Part shown: positions 1-5,973 of the stretch, piece by piece
Position numbering within the stretch: position 1 is the first letter of the stretch
How the letters are laid out: each line of letters starts with the position of its first letter
Assembly (NCBI GenBank): GCA_964465735.1
Contig: CAYXKT010000052.1
Coordinates: 1-17,814, forward strand
DNA length: 17,814 bases
Direction of reading: 5' to 3'
Source: Erginobacter sp964465735
GTDB lineage: Bacteria; Auribacterota; Erginobacteria; Erginobacterales; Erginobacteraceae
Program-made: the position numbers and the translations under genes
Notes under the pieces: generated by a model
What the model was told of the DNA's origin: nothing
Databases searched by the model: none
The model's input: the letters and a program-made list of their open reading frames with translations, nothing else

Positions 1-39
1 ATTGGTGCAGTTCGCCGCATAGAATCGCTCAATTTAGGT
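1..39. repeat. Left arm of 39-bp terminal inverted repeat
   Basis: Bases 1-39 are the exact reverse complement of 17764-17802; the match stops at base 40. No transposase is present. The pair most likely represents a dispersed repeat at which the contig was broken, or a repeat bracketing the 17.7-kb segment. Confidence 0.9.
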
Positions 40-148
40 GTAAATTACGCTGCTGAAATCACGCTGGTTCCCAAAGGAAATACAGTCTCGGATTATGGTC
101 TGGCACTCCGTTGAAGTGCTGCTGGGAGTTGATGGCGGCGTCTTTTAT

Positions 149-246
149 CCCGGGGTTGCACCCCGGGCTCTGATGTTAAACGCCCTTCACGCCCCTCCAG
201 TTACCCCAGAGGGGTAAAACATCATAGCCCGGCGAGAATCGCCGGG
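149..246. repeat. Three-hairpin structured intergenic repeat
   Basis: There are two perfect 8-bp hairpins: 149-156 with 160-167 (loop 157-159), and 228-235 with 239-246 (loop 236-238). Between them lies a longer stem, 165-177 with 218-230 with one mismatch, closing over an inner 5-bp stem (192-196 with 210-214). The layout is a branched, nearly symmetrical fold that looks the same on both strands. I recall similar elements between genes in many environmental genomes. It is more likely a REP/MITE-like repeat than a gene-specific regulator. Confidence 0.7.
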
Positions 247-370
247 ATCAAAATGGATCAGCACCAATTAATCAGCCCCCTGAAGGGGGGCCAGATCAAA
301 ACCGAATCTCCAATTGAGATTGTCCTTGAGTTTAATATATTGACATAATTTTGAAGAGAGTGAGGACTGA

Positions 371-412
371 GTCTCATTTAAGGTGAAACACCAGTCTCAT
401 TGAAAATGAAAC
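371..412. promoter_or_regulatory. Two tandem palindromic operator-like sites
   Basis: Two copies of an imperfect 19-bp palindrome, GTCTCATT-N3-RRTGAAAC, begin at 371 and 394, 23 bp apart. The right copy matches 7 of 8 between its arms, the left 5 of 8. As 23-bp direct repeats they agree at 18 positions. Tandem phased palindromes usually bind a dimeric regulator. No promoter I trust lies beside them, so the target is unknown. Confidence 0.45.
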
Positions 413-486
413 GCGACAGATGTGATTGGAGGTTTTCATTCTGACACTAAGTAAACATTGGTGTGGATGATGGTGTTATCAATGAG

Positions 487-1305
487 TTAACCGGCCGGAC
501 TCAGAGTGACCTCTCCGGAATGAACTATCAGGTGCTCGCCGTTATCCCGCCGGATTCGGAGCCCGCCATCTGCCATCAGGTCGCAAGCGAGGCCGGAGAT
601 TTCCCCTTCGGTCCCGATTGCCCGGACCCGCCGGCCGATGGTTGCCGAGTGGCACCGGCAGAAGTCCAGCGCCGGAGAAAGGTCCCCCTCTTTTTTGAAA
701 TCCCGGTAGAATCTCTCCAGTTCGCCGAGAATTCCGGAGATCAGCTCCGCCCGGTCCAGGTTTCCCGCTCCGGCTATCCGGAGGGAGATCGCCCGATCTT
801 TGAGATCCAGGGGGAAAAAATCTCTCCCGACGTTGATGCCTACCCCCAAAATCAGGCATCTCTCTTCCCCGCTGTTCCCGCCGGACTCGGCCAGGATTCC
901 GCAAACTTTCCGCCCCTTGAGCAGAAGATCGTTGGGCCATTTTACTTTTACTCCCAGCCCGGTTTGATTTTTAATGGCCTGGCCGACCGCTGCCGCGGCC
1001 AGAAGTGTGATCCCGGCGCATTTCCCCGGGGGAAGTTTTGGCCGCATCAGGAGAGAAAGGTAGACCCCCCCGCCGGCGGGCGAAAACCATTGTCTGCCCC
1101 GCCGCCCCCGGCCCCGAAACTGTTGCTCGGCAACTACGGTGGTCCCTTCATCCGCCCCTCGACGGGCGAGTTCGCGGAGAGTCTCGTTGGTCGAATCAAC
1201 CGCCGGGAAGTAGAAAAGCGGCCGCCCGAACTGTCCGGCCGGCAGTATTTTCCGGATCAAGTCCGCCGATAGCGGGGCCGAAGATAGCGCCGATGGGGGT
1301 TTCAT
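487..1305 (-). CDS. birA: Biotin--[acyl-CoA-carboxylase] ligase without HTH domain
   Basis: This cytoplasmic enzyme activates biotin with ATP and transfers it to the lysine of a biotin carrier domain. The 272-residue protein shows the family signature GRGRRGRQW (residues 65-73), KWPNDL (122-127) and a GVGINV-type motif, followed by the small C-terminal SH3-like domain ending in GEVTL. It has no N-terminal helix-turn-helix, so it is the monofunctional group I type and should not repress transcription. Its ATG directly follows the TAA of the upstream gene (TAA-ATG, no gap) and has no Shine-Dalgarno of its own, which suggests translational coupling. As the last gene of the mmd operon it probably serves the MmdC carrier encoded four genes upstream. 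The family call is secure; substrate preference is inferred from context. Confidence 0.93.
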   Translation of the reverse strand: MKPPSALSSAPLSADLIRKILPAGQFGRPLFYFPAVDSTNETLRELARRGADEGTTVVAEQQFRGRGRRGRQWFSPAGGGVYLSLLMRPKLPPGKCAGITLLAAAAVGQAIKNQTGLGVKVKWPNDLLLKGRKVCGILAESGGNSGEERCLILGVGINVGRDFFPLDLKDRAISLRIAGAGNLDRAELISGILGELERFYRDFKKEGDLSPALDFCRCHSATIGRRVRAIGTEGEISGLACDLMADGGLRIRRDNGEHLIVHSGEVTLSPAG

Positions 1306-1824
1306 TTACTCGGGGACCATATCCCGATAAATATTATCATAAAATTCAAAGACTTCCTCAAAAGTGATCCCGAGCAGGTAGCCGACAAAGATGAGATCCT
1401 TGAAGATCTCCATATAGATGGTCAGACTGGGGAGGTAATTCTCCTCCAGAAGATTTTTCTTCAGCTCCGGGATCTGGTCGAAGAGCTTCAGGAAGAGATC
1501 GAGCAGTTCTCCCTCGGCGTCTGGCGCGATATCCTTGAGTTCGGAGTTGATGACGTTGAATCCATTGTCGTTGCCGATCGAAATCAGGAATTTAAAACAA
1601 TCGACATACCGGATCAGCAGCTTCTTTTTCTCCAGATTTTCGGTCGAGCAGGGGTACTTGTAACATTTGGTCAGGTTGGCCAGTTCCCCGATCTTTACTT
1701 CCAGGGCGAGGATCTGGGTCTTGATCAGGCGGTTTGGGTCAAGCAGTTCACCGTTTCGCTGGCAGATTCTTCGGATCTCGGTATCGATGATGCTCTGGAT
1801 TTTAAAGAGATATTTCATCTTCAT
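1306..1824 (-). CDS. All-alpha dimeric dUTPase-fold protein with lost metal ligands
   Basis: The 172 residues match the dUTPase_2 / MazG-like all-alpha family over most of the length. Family-like stretches are LFKIQSIID (6-14), the ILALEVKIGELAN helix (38-50), LLIRYVDCFKFLISIG (69-84) and LLGITFEEV (150-158). The family binds Mg2+ through EXXE...EXXD. Here the first Glu of EXXE is Lys44 (Glu47 kept) and the Glu of EXXD is Arg72 (Asp75 kept). The aromatic/Ser part of the usual K-[FY]-W-S motif is YPC, and the C-terminal K-N-N-R-Q nucleotide-binding pattern is absent. A dUTP hydrolase activity is therefore doubtful. A role as a binding or structural protein is inference. It lies 36 bp after mmdB and abuts birA, so it is co-transcribed with the decarboxylase. 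M3 is an alternative start. The fold assignment is from remembered family patterns. Confidence 0.75.
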   Translation of the reverse strand: MKMKYLFKIQSIIDTEIRRICQRNGELLDPNRLIKTQILALEVKIGELANLTKCYKYPCSTENLEKKKLLIRYVDCFKFLISIGNDNGFNVINSELKDIAPDAEGELLDLFLKLFDQIPELKKNLLEENYLPSLTIYMEIFKDLIFVGYLLGITFEEVFEFYDNIYRDMVPE

Positions 1825-1860
1825 CTGGATTTCTTCTTTTCTTGGGTTGAGAGTTTTAGT

Positions 1861-2994
1861 TTAGCTGCCGAAGAGGGCCATCATCACACCGGCGACGGTG
1901 GCGGCGGCGATCGCCCCGGCGACGTTGGGTCCCATCGCGTGCATCAGGAGAAAATTGGCGGGATCCGCTTCCTGGCCGAGTTTCTGGGAGACCCGGGCCG
2001 ACATCGGGATGGCGTCAACCCCGGCGGAGCCGATCAGAGGGTTGACCTTTCCCCGGGAGAGGAAGTTCATCAGCTTGGCCATCAGCACCCCGGAAGCCGT
2101 CCCGACCGCGAAGGCGAAGAGCCCGAGGCTGATAATCAAAAGGGTTCGGGGGGTCAAAAACTGCTCCGCTGTGGCGCTGGCCCCGACCGCCAGTCCAAGG
2201 AGCAGGATCACGATATTCATCATTGTTCCGGCTACCGTCTCTTTCAACCGTTCCACTACCAGTGACTCTTTGAGTAGGTTGCCGAGCATCAGCATCCCGA
2301 TCAGGGTGGTGGCCGGGGGGACGATCAGGGCGGTGGCCAGGGTGACCAGGATCGGGAAGAGAACCTTCTCGGTCTTGGAGACCGGCCGGAGCTGGGCCAT
2401 CCTTACTTTTCGTTCCTTCTCCGTGGTCAGAAGGCGCATAATCGGTGGCTGAATGATCGGGACCAGCGCCATATAGGAATAAGCCGCCACCGCGATCGGA
2501 CCCAGTAGATGGGGAGCGAGCATTGTGGTCAGCCAGATCGCGGTCGGGCCGGAAGCTCCGCCGATAATCCCGATCGAGGCAGATTCCTGGCCGTTGAAGC
2601 CGAGTAGAATCGCTCCTATGAAGGTGGTGAAGATGCCGAACTGGGCCGCCGCCCCGAGAAAGATCGACTTCGGGTCGGCGATCAGGGGTCCGAAATCGAT
2701 CATCGCCCCGATCCCGGCAAAGATGATCGGAGGCCAGATCCCCAGTTCGTTGCCCCGGTAAAAATACCAGAGCAGGCCGCCGGCCTGGTCCGCCGCGGCT
2801 TCCCGCATCATCCCGGCCAGAGGGAGGTTGGTGAGAAACATTCCGAAACCGATCGGGAGCAGAAGGAGGGGCTCAAATTTCTTCCAGATCCCTAAGTAGA
2901 GAAGGAGGAAGGCGACGGCGATCATCACCACACTTTTCGGATCGATATTGGCTAGGCCGGTCTCGCCGATAAACCGGAAAATAATCTCGCCCAT
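1861..2994 (-). CDS. mmdB: Methylmalonyl-CoA decarboxylase beta subunit (ion-pumping carboxybiotin decarboxylase)
   Basis: This integral membrane subunit decarboxylates carboxybiotin and couples it to ion export, classically Na+. Its 377 residues are normal for MmdB/GcdB/OadB. Visible family blocks are FGPLIADPKSIFLGAAAQFG (101-120), the region IIIa motif (145-151), the AAYSYMALVPIIQPPIM block (170-186) and NPLIGSAGV (318-326) followed by FLLMHAMGPNVAG (348-360). Against Klebsiella OadB numbering a constant offset of 55 aligns Tyr229, Asn373, Gly377 and Arg389 with Tyr174, Asn318, Gly322 and Arg334. The two exceptions are Asp203, which is Ser148 (GGASGPT instead of GGADGPT), and Ser382, which is Asp327. 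Both codons were checked in the DNA (TCC and GAC). The start has an AAAGGA ribosome site. Subunit identity is near certain; ion specificity is open. Confidence 0.95.
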   Translation of the reverse strand: MGEIIFRFIGETGLANIDPKSVVMIAVAFLLLYLGIWKKFEPLLLLPIGFGMFLTNLPLAGMMREAAADQAGGLLWYFYRGNELGIWPPIIFAGIGAMIDFGPLIADPKSIFLGAAAQFGIFTTFIGAILLGFNGQESASIGIIGGASGPTAIWLTTMLAPHLLGPIAVAAYSYMALVPIIQPPIMRLLTTEKERKVRMAQLRPVSKTEKVLFPILVTLATALIVPPATTLIGMLMLGNLLKESLVVERLKETVAGTMMNIVILLLGLAVGASATAEQFLTPRTLLIISLGLFAFAVGTASGVLMAKLMNFLSRGKVNPLIGSAGVDAIPMSARVSQKLGQEADPANFLLMHAMGPNVAGAIAAATVAGVMMALFGS

Positions 2995-3037
2995 TATTTG
3001 GTTCCTTTACCGATTACTGATTACCGCTCACCAATCC

Positions 3038-3418
3038 CTATTCAATCACCAGCAGCAGATCCCCGGAACTGACCGCGGAACCGGTCTCGACCGCGATCGA
3101 GGAGATCTTCCCTGCCGTCGGGGCGGGAATTTCATTCTCCATCTTCATCGCTTCCAGAATCAGCAAAATCTCACCCTGCGCCACGGTATCTCCGACCTTG
3201 AACTTGATCGCGAGGATGGTTCCCGGCATCGGCGCGGTGATCTGGTGGTTGTCGGCATTCCCCGCCGAGGGGGCGACCGGGGAAGTCGGTCCGGAGAGGG
3301 GAGGGGTCCGGGAGAGCAGGGGCGGCCTGGTAACCGAGGCTGAAGCCGTTGACGGTCCGGTCTCTTCGACTTCTACCTGATAGGATTTTCCGTTGACCCT
3401 GACGTGGAATTTTCTCAT
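3038..3418 (-). CDS. mmdC: Biotin carrier subunit of methylmalonyl-CoA decarboxylase
   Basis: This 126-residue protein carries the biotin arm between the carboxyltransferase MmdA and the membrane decarboxylase MmdB. Residues 1-18 form a short beta strand region typical of these carriers. Residues 20-55 are a Pro/Ser/Thr/Ala-rich flexible hinge, and 58-126 form the biotinyl/lipoyl barrel. The acceptor motif EAMKM (89-93) places biotin on Lys92, and the APMPG turn at 62-66 is also typical. The start is supported by AAGGAG five bases upstream. It lies 43 bp upstream of mmdB, a gap that contains a short GATTAC-type repeat around 3008-3026. The birA product at the end of the operon is its likely ligase. 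Confidence 0.95.
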   Translation of the reverse strand: MRKFHVRVNGKSYQVEVEETGPSTASASVTRPPLLSRTPPLSGPTSPVAPSAGNADNHQITAPMPGTILAIKFKVGDTVAQGEILLILEAMKMENEIPAPTAGKISSIAVETGSAVSSGDLLLVIE

Positions 3419-3459
3419 CGCGTTCTCCTTGGACAGTTGATCGTTCTGTCAGATAAATT

Positions 3460-3532
3460 AACCACTGAGGGAACTAAAAGAGCCATAACTTGTCTGGAGC
3501 GCTTTCGTTTCTCCCCGGTGTTCTCTGTGGTT
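3460..3532. repeat. Dispersed-type inverted repeat between mmdD and mmdC
   Basis: AACCAC (3460-3465) and GTGGTT (3527-3532) bound a 73-bp segment whose outer ~14 bases pair imperfectly. The AACCACAGAGAACAC-like arm resembles a repeat I remember from many environmental genomes. It fills about half of the 158-bp gap between two co-directional subunit genes. Confidence 0.45.
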
Positions 3533-3576
3533 TTACAGATTTTCTAAAATTATTAACGGAATAGTCAGCTGAGGAC

Positions 3577-3936
3577 TTATTTTCGGCTCCAATCCGACCA
3601 GCGGAAGACATCGGCGGGGTCTCGGATGATTTTTTTCACTCGAACCCGGTCCGGGCAATCGTCTCCGATCAGGGCGAGCACGGCGGCCATCGCCGCTACT
3701 TTTTGCTCGGCGTCCTCTCCCGGTGCCGGAAGTGGCAGCCGGGCCGGCTGAGATTCCCGGGCCGGTTTTTCAGCCGTGAATCGGGCCAGCAGTCGGACTG
3801 TCAGCCAGACCAGAATCAGAGCGGTAAAGGTCAGGGTCATCCCGATCGCGGTTATCTGCAGAGCCCCGATCAACTTGTTGAGCAGGGGTTCCTTTGCCAG
3901 CTCTAAAGGCGCGCGGAAAATTTCCAGAAGTGTCAT
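3577..3936 (-). CDS. mmdD: Small membrane subunit of sodium-pumping decarboxylase (OadG/MmdD family)
   Basis: This 119-residue protein has one strong transmembrane helix at about residues 24-50 (LIGALQITAIGMTLTFTALI and onward). A charged, Pro-rich stretch follows (57-75), then a short helical C-terminus ending near FRWSDWSRK. This is the OadG/MmdD architecture: the anchor holds the soluble carboxyltransferase to the beta subunit and helps assembly. The G-M-T-L-F spacing in the helix is typical, and the rest of such proteins is poorly conserved. An AGGAAGAGG ribosome site precedes the ATG. The gene sits between mmdA (309 bp upstream) and mmdC. Family assignment rests on the helix pattern plus context. 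Confidence 0.85.
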   Translation of the reverse strand: MTLLEIFRAPLELAKEPLLNKLIGALQITAIGMTLTFTALILVWLTVRLLARFTAEKPARESQPARLPLPAPGEDAEQKVAAMAAVLALIGDDCPDRVRVKKIIRDPADVFRWSDWSRK

Positions 3937-4245
3937 CCTGCCTCTTCCTGGTATATGGTTTTATTCAGTTTGCTTTTGATAACACGGTATGTGGTGAACC
4001 GGTTTTAACGGTGGCCGCGATCTGGAGTGATGGAGCATCCCGGACAGTATATAGTGCAGCAGAAATAATGAGCATTAATCTGACAGTGCGAGTTTAGCGA
4101 AGCAATTTCAATCCATTGTCAGAGAAGAAATCGCTTCGTCGGTCCGCAGGCTTCAGGCTCTACCCGCAATCAGACTGGCACAGTTTGTAATATGAAAGCA
4201 GTACACTGGTAACTTCAGGTACTTTAAACTCCAAACTTCGAAGTA
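3937..4245. other. Gap inside the mmd operon holding a dispersed repeat
   Basis: There is no gene in this 309-bp spacer between mmdA and mmdD. It contains a repeat whose arms 4098-4108 and 4128-4138 pair at 10 of 11 positions, and AT-rich flanks. I looked for a minus-strand promoter for mmdD. A TATACT box exists near 4050 but has no acceptable -35, so I cannot say whether mmdD-birA has its own start. Confidence 0.6.
4098..4141. repeat. CGAAGCAA/TTGCTTCG-type palindromic repeat, copy 1
   Basis: The arms at 4098-4108 and 4128-4138 are inverted with one mismatch, followed by GTCG. The same arms and the same trailing bases occur at 12624-12663. The family resembles the very common GTCATTGCGA...GAAGCAATCT intergenic repeat of environmental bacteria. 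Confidence 0.6.
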
Positions 4246-5793
4246 TTACAAAGGGATATTCCCGTGTTTTTTGGCCGGCGACTTCTCCCGTTTGGTCGCC
4301 AACATATCCAAGGCGTTGATCAGGCGGGGCCGGGTGGCGGCGGGATCGATCACGTCGTCGATATATCCAAGTTCGGCCGCCTTGTAAGGGGTGGCGAACT
4401 CGGTGGTGTATTGGGCGATCTTCTCCTGCCGGGCTTTCTCCGGGTCCTCGGCCGAATTGATCTCCTGGCGGAAGATGATGTTGGCCGCCCCGGAGGGGCC
4501 CATTACCGCGATCTCGGCGGTGGGCCAGGCCAGGACCAAGTCGCCGCCCAGGTGCTTGGAACTCATCGCGATGTAGGCGCCGCCGTAAGCCTTGCGGACG
4601 ATCAGGGCGACCAGGGGAACGGTGGCCTCACTGTAGGCGTAAAGAAGTTTTGCCCCGTGGCGGATGATCCCGCCATATTCCTGCTGGGTCCCGGGGAGGA
4701 AACCCGGGACGTCAACCAGGGTGAGAAGCGGGATATTGAAGGCGTCGCAGAACCGGACGAACCGGGCCGCTTTGTCGGAGGCGTTGATGTCCAGACAGCC
4801 GGCCAGCACCCGGGGTTGATTGGCGACCACCCCGATCGACCGTCCCCCCATCCGGGCGAATCCGGTGGTGATATTCATCGCGTAGTAGGGCATATATTCC
4901 AGGTAATCGCCGTTGTCTATGATCCGGCCGATGATCCGACGGATATCATAGGGCTTGGCGGGGTTGTCAGGGATGATCTCCTTGAGTTCGGGGTCAACCC
5001 GGTTGGGGGAGTCGTTCTCCGGTCCCGGAGGGGCGGTCTCCAGGTTGTTGGAGGGGAGAAAGGAGAGCAGCCTCCGGATAGCATCGATACAGGAACGGTC
5101 GTCGTCAGCGATAAAGGAAGCGACCCCGCTGATATTATTGTGAGTCATCGCGCCCCCTAGTGCTTCGGCGGAAACTTCCTCCCCGGTGACGGACTTGATC
5201 ACCTGGGGACCGGTGATGAACATCTTGCTGGTCTGATCGGCCATAAAGATGAAGTCGGTCAGGGCGGGGGAGTAGACCGCGCCCCCGGCGCAGGGGCCCA
5301 TAATCGCCGAGATCTGGGGGATAACTCCGGAGGCGCGGGTGTTGAGATAGAAGATATCCCCGTAACCCTTCAGCGAAGCCACCCCTTCCTGGATCCGGGC
5401 CCCCCCGGAGTCGTTGATTCCCACCACGGGGACGCCGAGCTTGAGGGCGTTGGAGAGGACGGTGGAGATCTTCAGGGCCTGCATCTCGCCCAGCGAGCCC
5501 CCGATCACGGTGAAGTCCTGGGCAAAGGCGTAAACCAGTCTTCCCGCCACCTGGCCGTAACCGGTGACCACCCCTTCGCCCGGCGCTTCTTTCTTTTCCA
5601 TCCCGAAGGAGACGCAGCGATGTTTGACGAAAGCCCCCAGCTCGACCATTGTTCCCGGATCGAAGAGGAGTTCCAGCCTCTCCCGGGCGGTTAATTTTCC
5701 CTGGTCGTGCTGTTTTTGCACCCGGGCCTCGCCGCCCCCCGCCCGGATTTTCTCCTGGCGTTGAATTAGATCCTGGAGTTTGTCGGTACCCAT
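4246..5793 (-). CDS. mmdA: Methylmalonyl-CoA decarboxylase alpha subunit (carboxyltransferase)
   Basis: This cytoplasmic subunit moves the carboxyl group from methylmalonyl-CoA to the biotin on MmdC. It belongs to the acyl-CoA carboxyltransferase family with two crotonase-like halves. The N-half has GGSLGEMQA and GINDSGGARIQEG for CoA and biotin binding. The C-half has DVPGFLPGTQQE, RKAYGGAYIAM and WPTAEIAVMGPSGA. The length of about 515 residues fits MmdA and is shorter than the roughly 587 of glutaconyl-CoA decarboxylase, which supports methylmalonyl-CoA as substrate. I take the ATG at 5793 because a GGGAG lies 12 bases upstream and the protein then begins as family members do. The in-frame ATG at 5805 touches the GGGAG with no spacing. 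It is the first gene of the operon, divergent from the Ptb fusion across a ~150-bp gap. Related propionyl-CoA carboxylase subunits are the main alternative, excluded by mmdB/C/D. Confidence 0.93.
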   Translation of the reverse strand: MGTDKLQDLIQRQEKIRAGGGEARVQKQHDQGKLTARERLELLFDPGTMVELGAFVKHRCVSFGMEKKEAPGEGVVTGYGQVAGRLVYAFAQDFTVIGGSLGEMQALKISTVLSNALKLGVPVVGINDSGGARIQEGVASLKGYGDIFYLNTRASGVIPQISAIMGPCAGGAVYSPALTDFIFMADQTSKMFITGPQVIKSVTGEEVSAEALGGAMTHNNISGVASFIADDDRSCIDAIRRLLSFLPSNNLETAPPGPENDSPNRVDPELKEIIPDNPAKPYDIRRIIGRIIDNGDYLEYMPYYAMNITTGFARMGGRSIGVVANQPRVLAGCLDINASDKAARFVRFCDAFNIPLLTLVDVPGFLPGTQQEYGGIIRHGAKLLYAYSEATVPLVALIVRKAYGGAYIAMSSKHLGGDLVLAWPTAEIAVMGPSGAANIIFRQEINSAEDPEKARQEKIAQYTTEFATPYKAAELGYIDDVIDPAATRPRLINALDMLATKREKSPAKKHGNIPL

Positions 5794-5848
5794 AATAAAC
5801 GTCATCTCCCGGCGGCGGACCTGCGCGGCCTCTCTCGGTTAGATTTTA

Positions 5849-5878
5849 TTCACTTCCGGGGCATCTGTATCTTATACT
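5849..5878 (+). promoter_or_regulatory. Candidate sigma-70 promoter for the Ptb fusion gene
   Basis: TTCACT (5849-5854, 4 of 6 to consensus) and TATACT (5873-5878, 5 of 6) are separated by 18 bp. Transcription would start near 5885, just before the leader hairpin at 5891-5944. It lies in the divergent gap with mmdA; a matching minus-strand promoter was not convincing. Confidence 0.5.
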
Positions 5879-5890
5879 ATTCTGCTCCCC

Positions 5891-5944
5891 AGGCAAATGG
5901 TTTAAACTCGGAAGTCCTCTAAACCGAGAAACCTTGCTTTGCCT
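5891..5944 (+). promoter_or_regulatory. Bulged hairpin filling the 5' leader of the Ptb fusion
   Basis: Three nested perfect helices share one axis: 5891-5897 with 5938-5944 (7 bp), 5899-5903 with 5929-5933 (5 bp) and 5907-5911 with 5924-5928 (5 bp). The apical loop is 5912-5923. The structure occupies nearly the whole predicted leader and ends just before the GTG at 5950. No Shine-Dalgarno is visible, so the fold may control initiation. Confidence 0.5.
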
Positions 5945-5973
5945 TTCTCGTGAAACAAGTTAACATTAAACAG

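Larger units (their letters stand above)
1..486. other. Gene-free left end rich in structured repeats
   Basis: I find no convincing gene in this stretch. It holds the 39-bp terminal repeat, a three-hairpin repeat (149-246), a GC hairpin (275-280 pairing with 286-291), an AT-rich patch around 300-350 and two tandem palindromes (371-412). The biotin ligase operon runs into it from the right on the minus strand. The 275-291 hairpin could end that transcript, but it has no clear U-run on that strand. An open frame on the plus strand from 463 is the antisense shadow of the biotin ligase. Confidence 0.7.

Noticed and set aside
101..116. TGGCAC...TTGAA resembling a sigma-54 promoter
   Set aside because: The GG-to-GC spacing is wrong by one base and the -12 GC is missing.
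463..1272. Open frame of 269 codons on the plus strand opposite birA
   Set aside because: It is the antisense of a well-recognised biotin ligase; the translation is Pro/Arg/Gly-rich with no family features.
4264..5160. Open frame of 298 codons opposite mmdA
   Set aside because: It is a GC-driven shadow of the carboxyltransferase gene; Gly/Asp/Val-rich with no motif or ribosome site.
4246..5793. Glutaconyl-CoA decarboxylase or propionyl-CoA carboxylase as the identity of the alpha subunit
   Set aside because: The length fits MmdA rather than the longer GcdA, and the membrane subunits exclude the ATP-dependent carboxylase.
5871..5900. Minus-strand promoter for mmdA (TATAAG near 5871-5876)
   Set aside because: The only -35-like hexamer is 14 bp away, too close to be credible.
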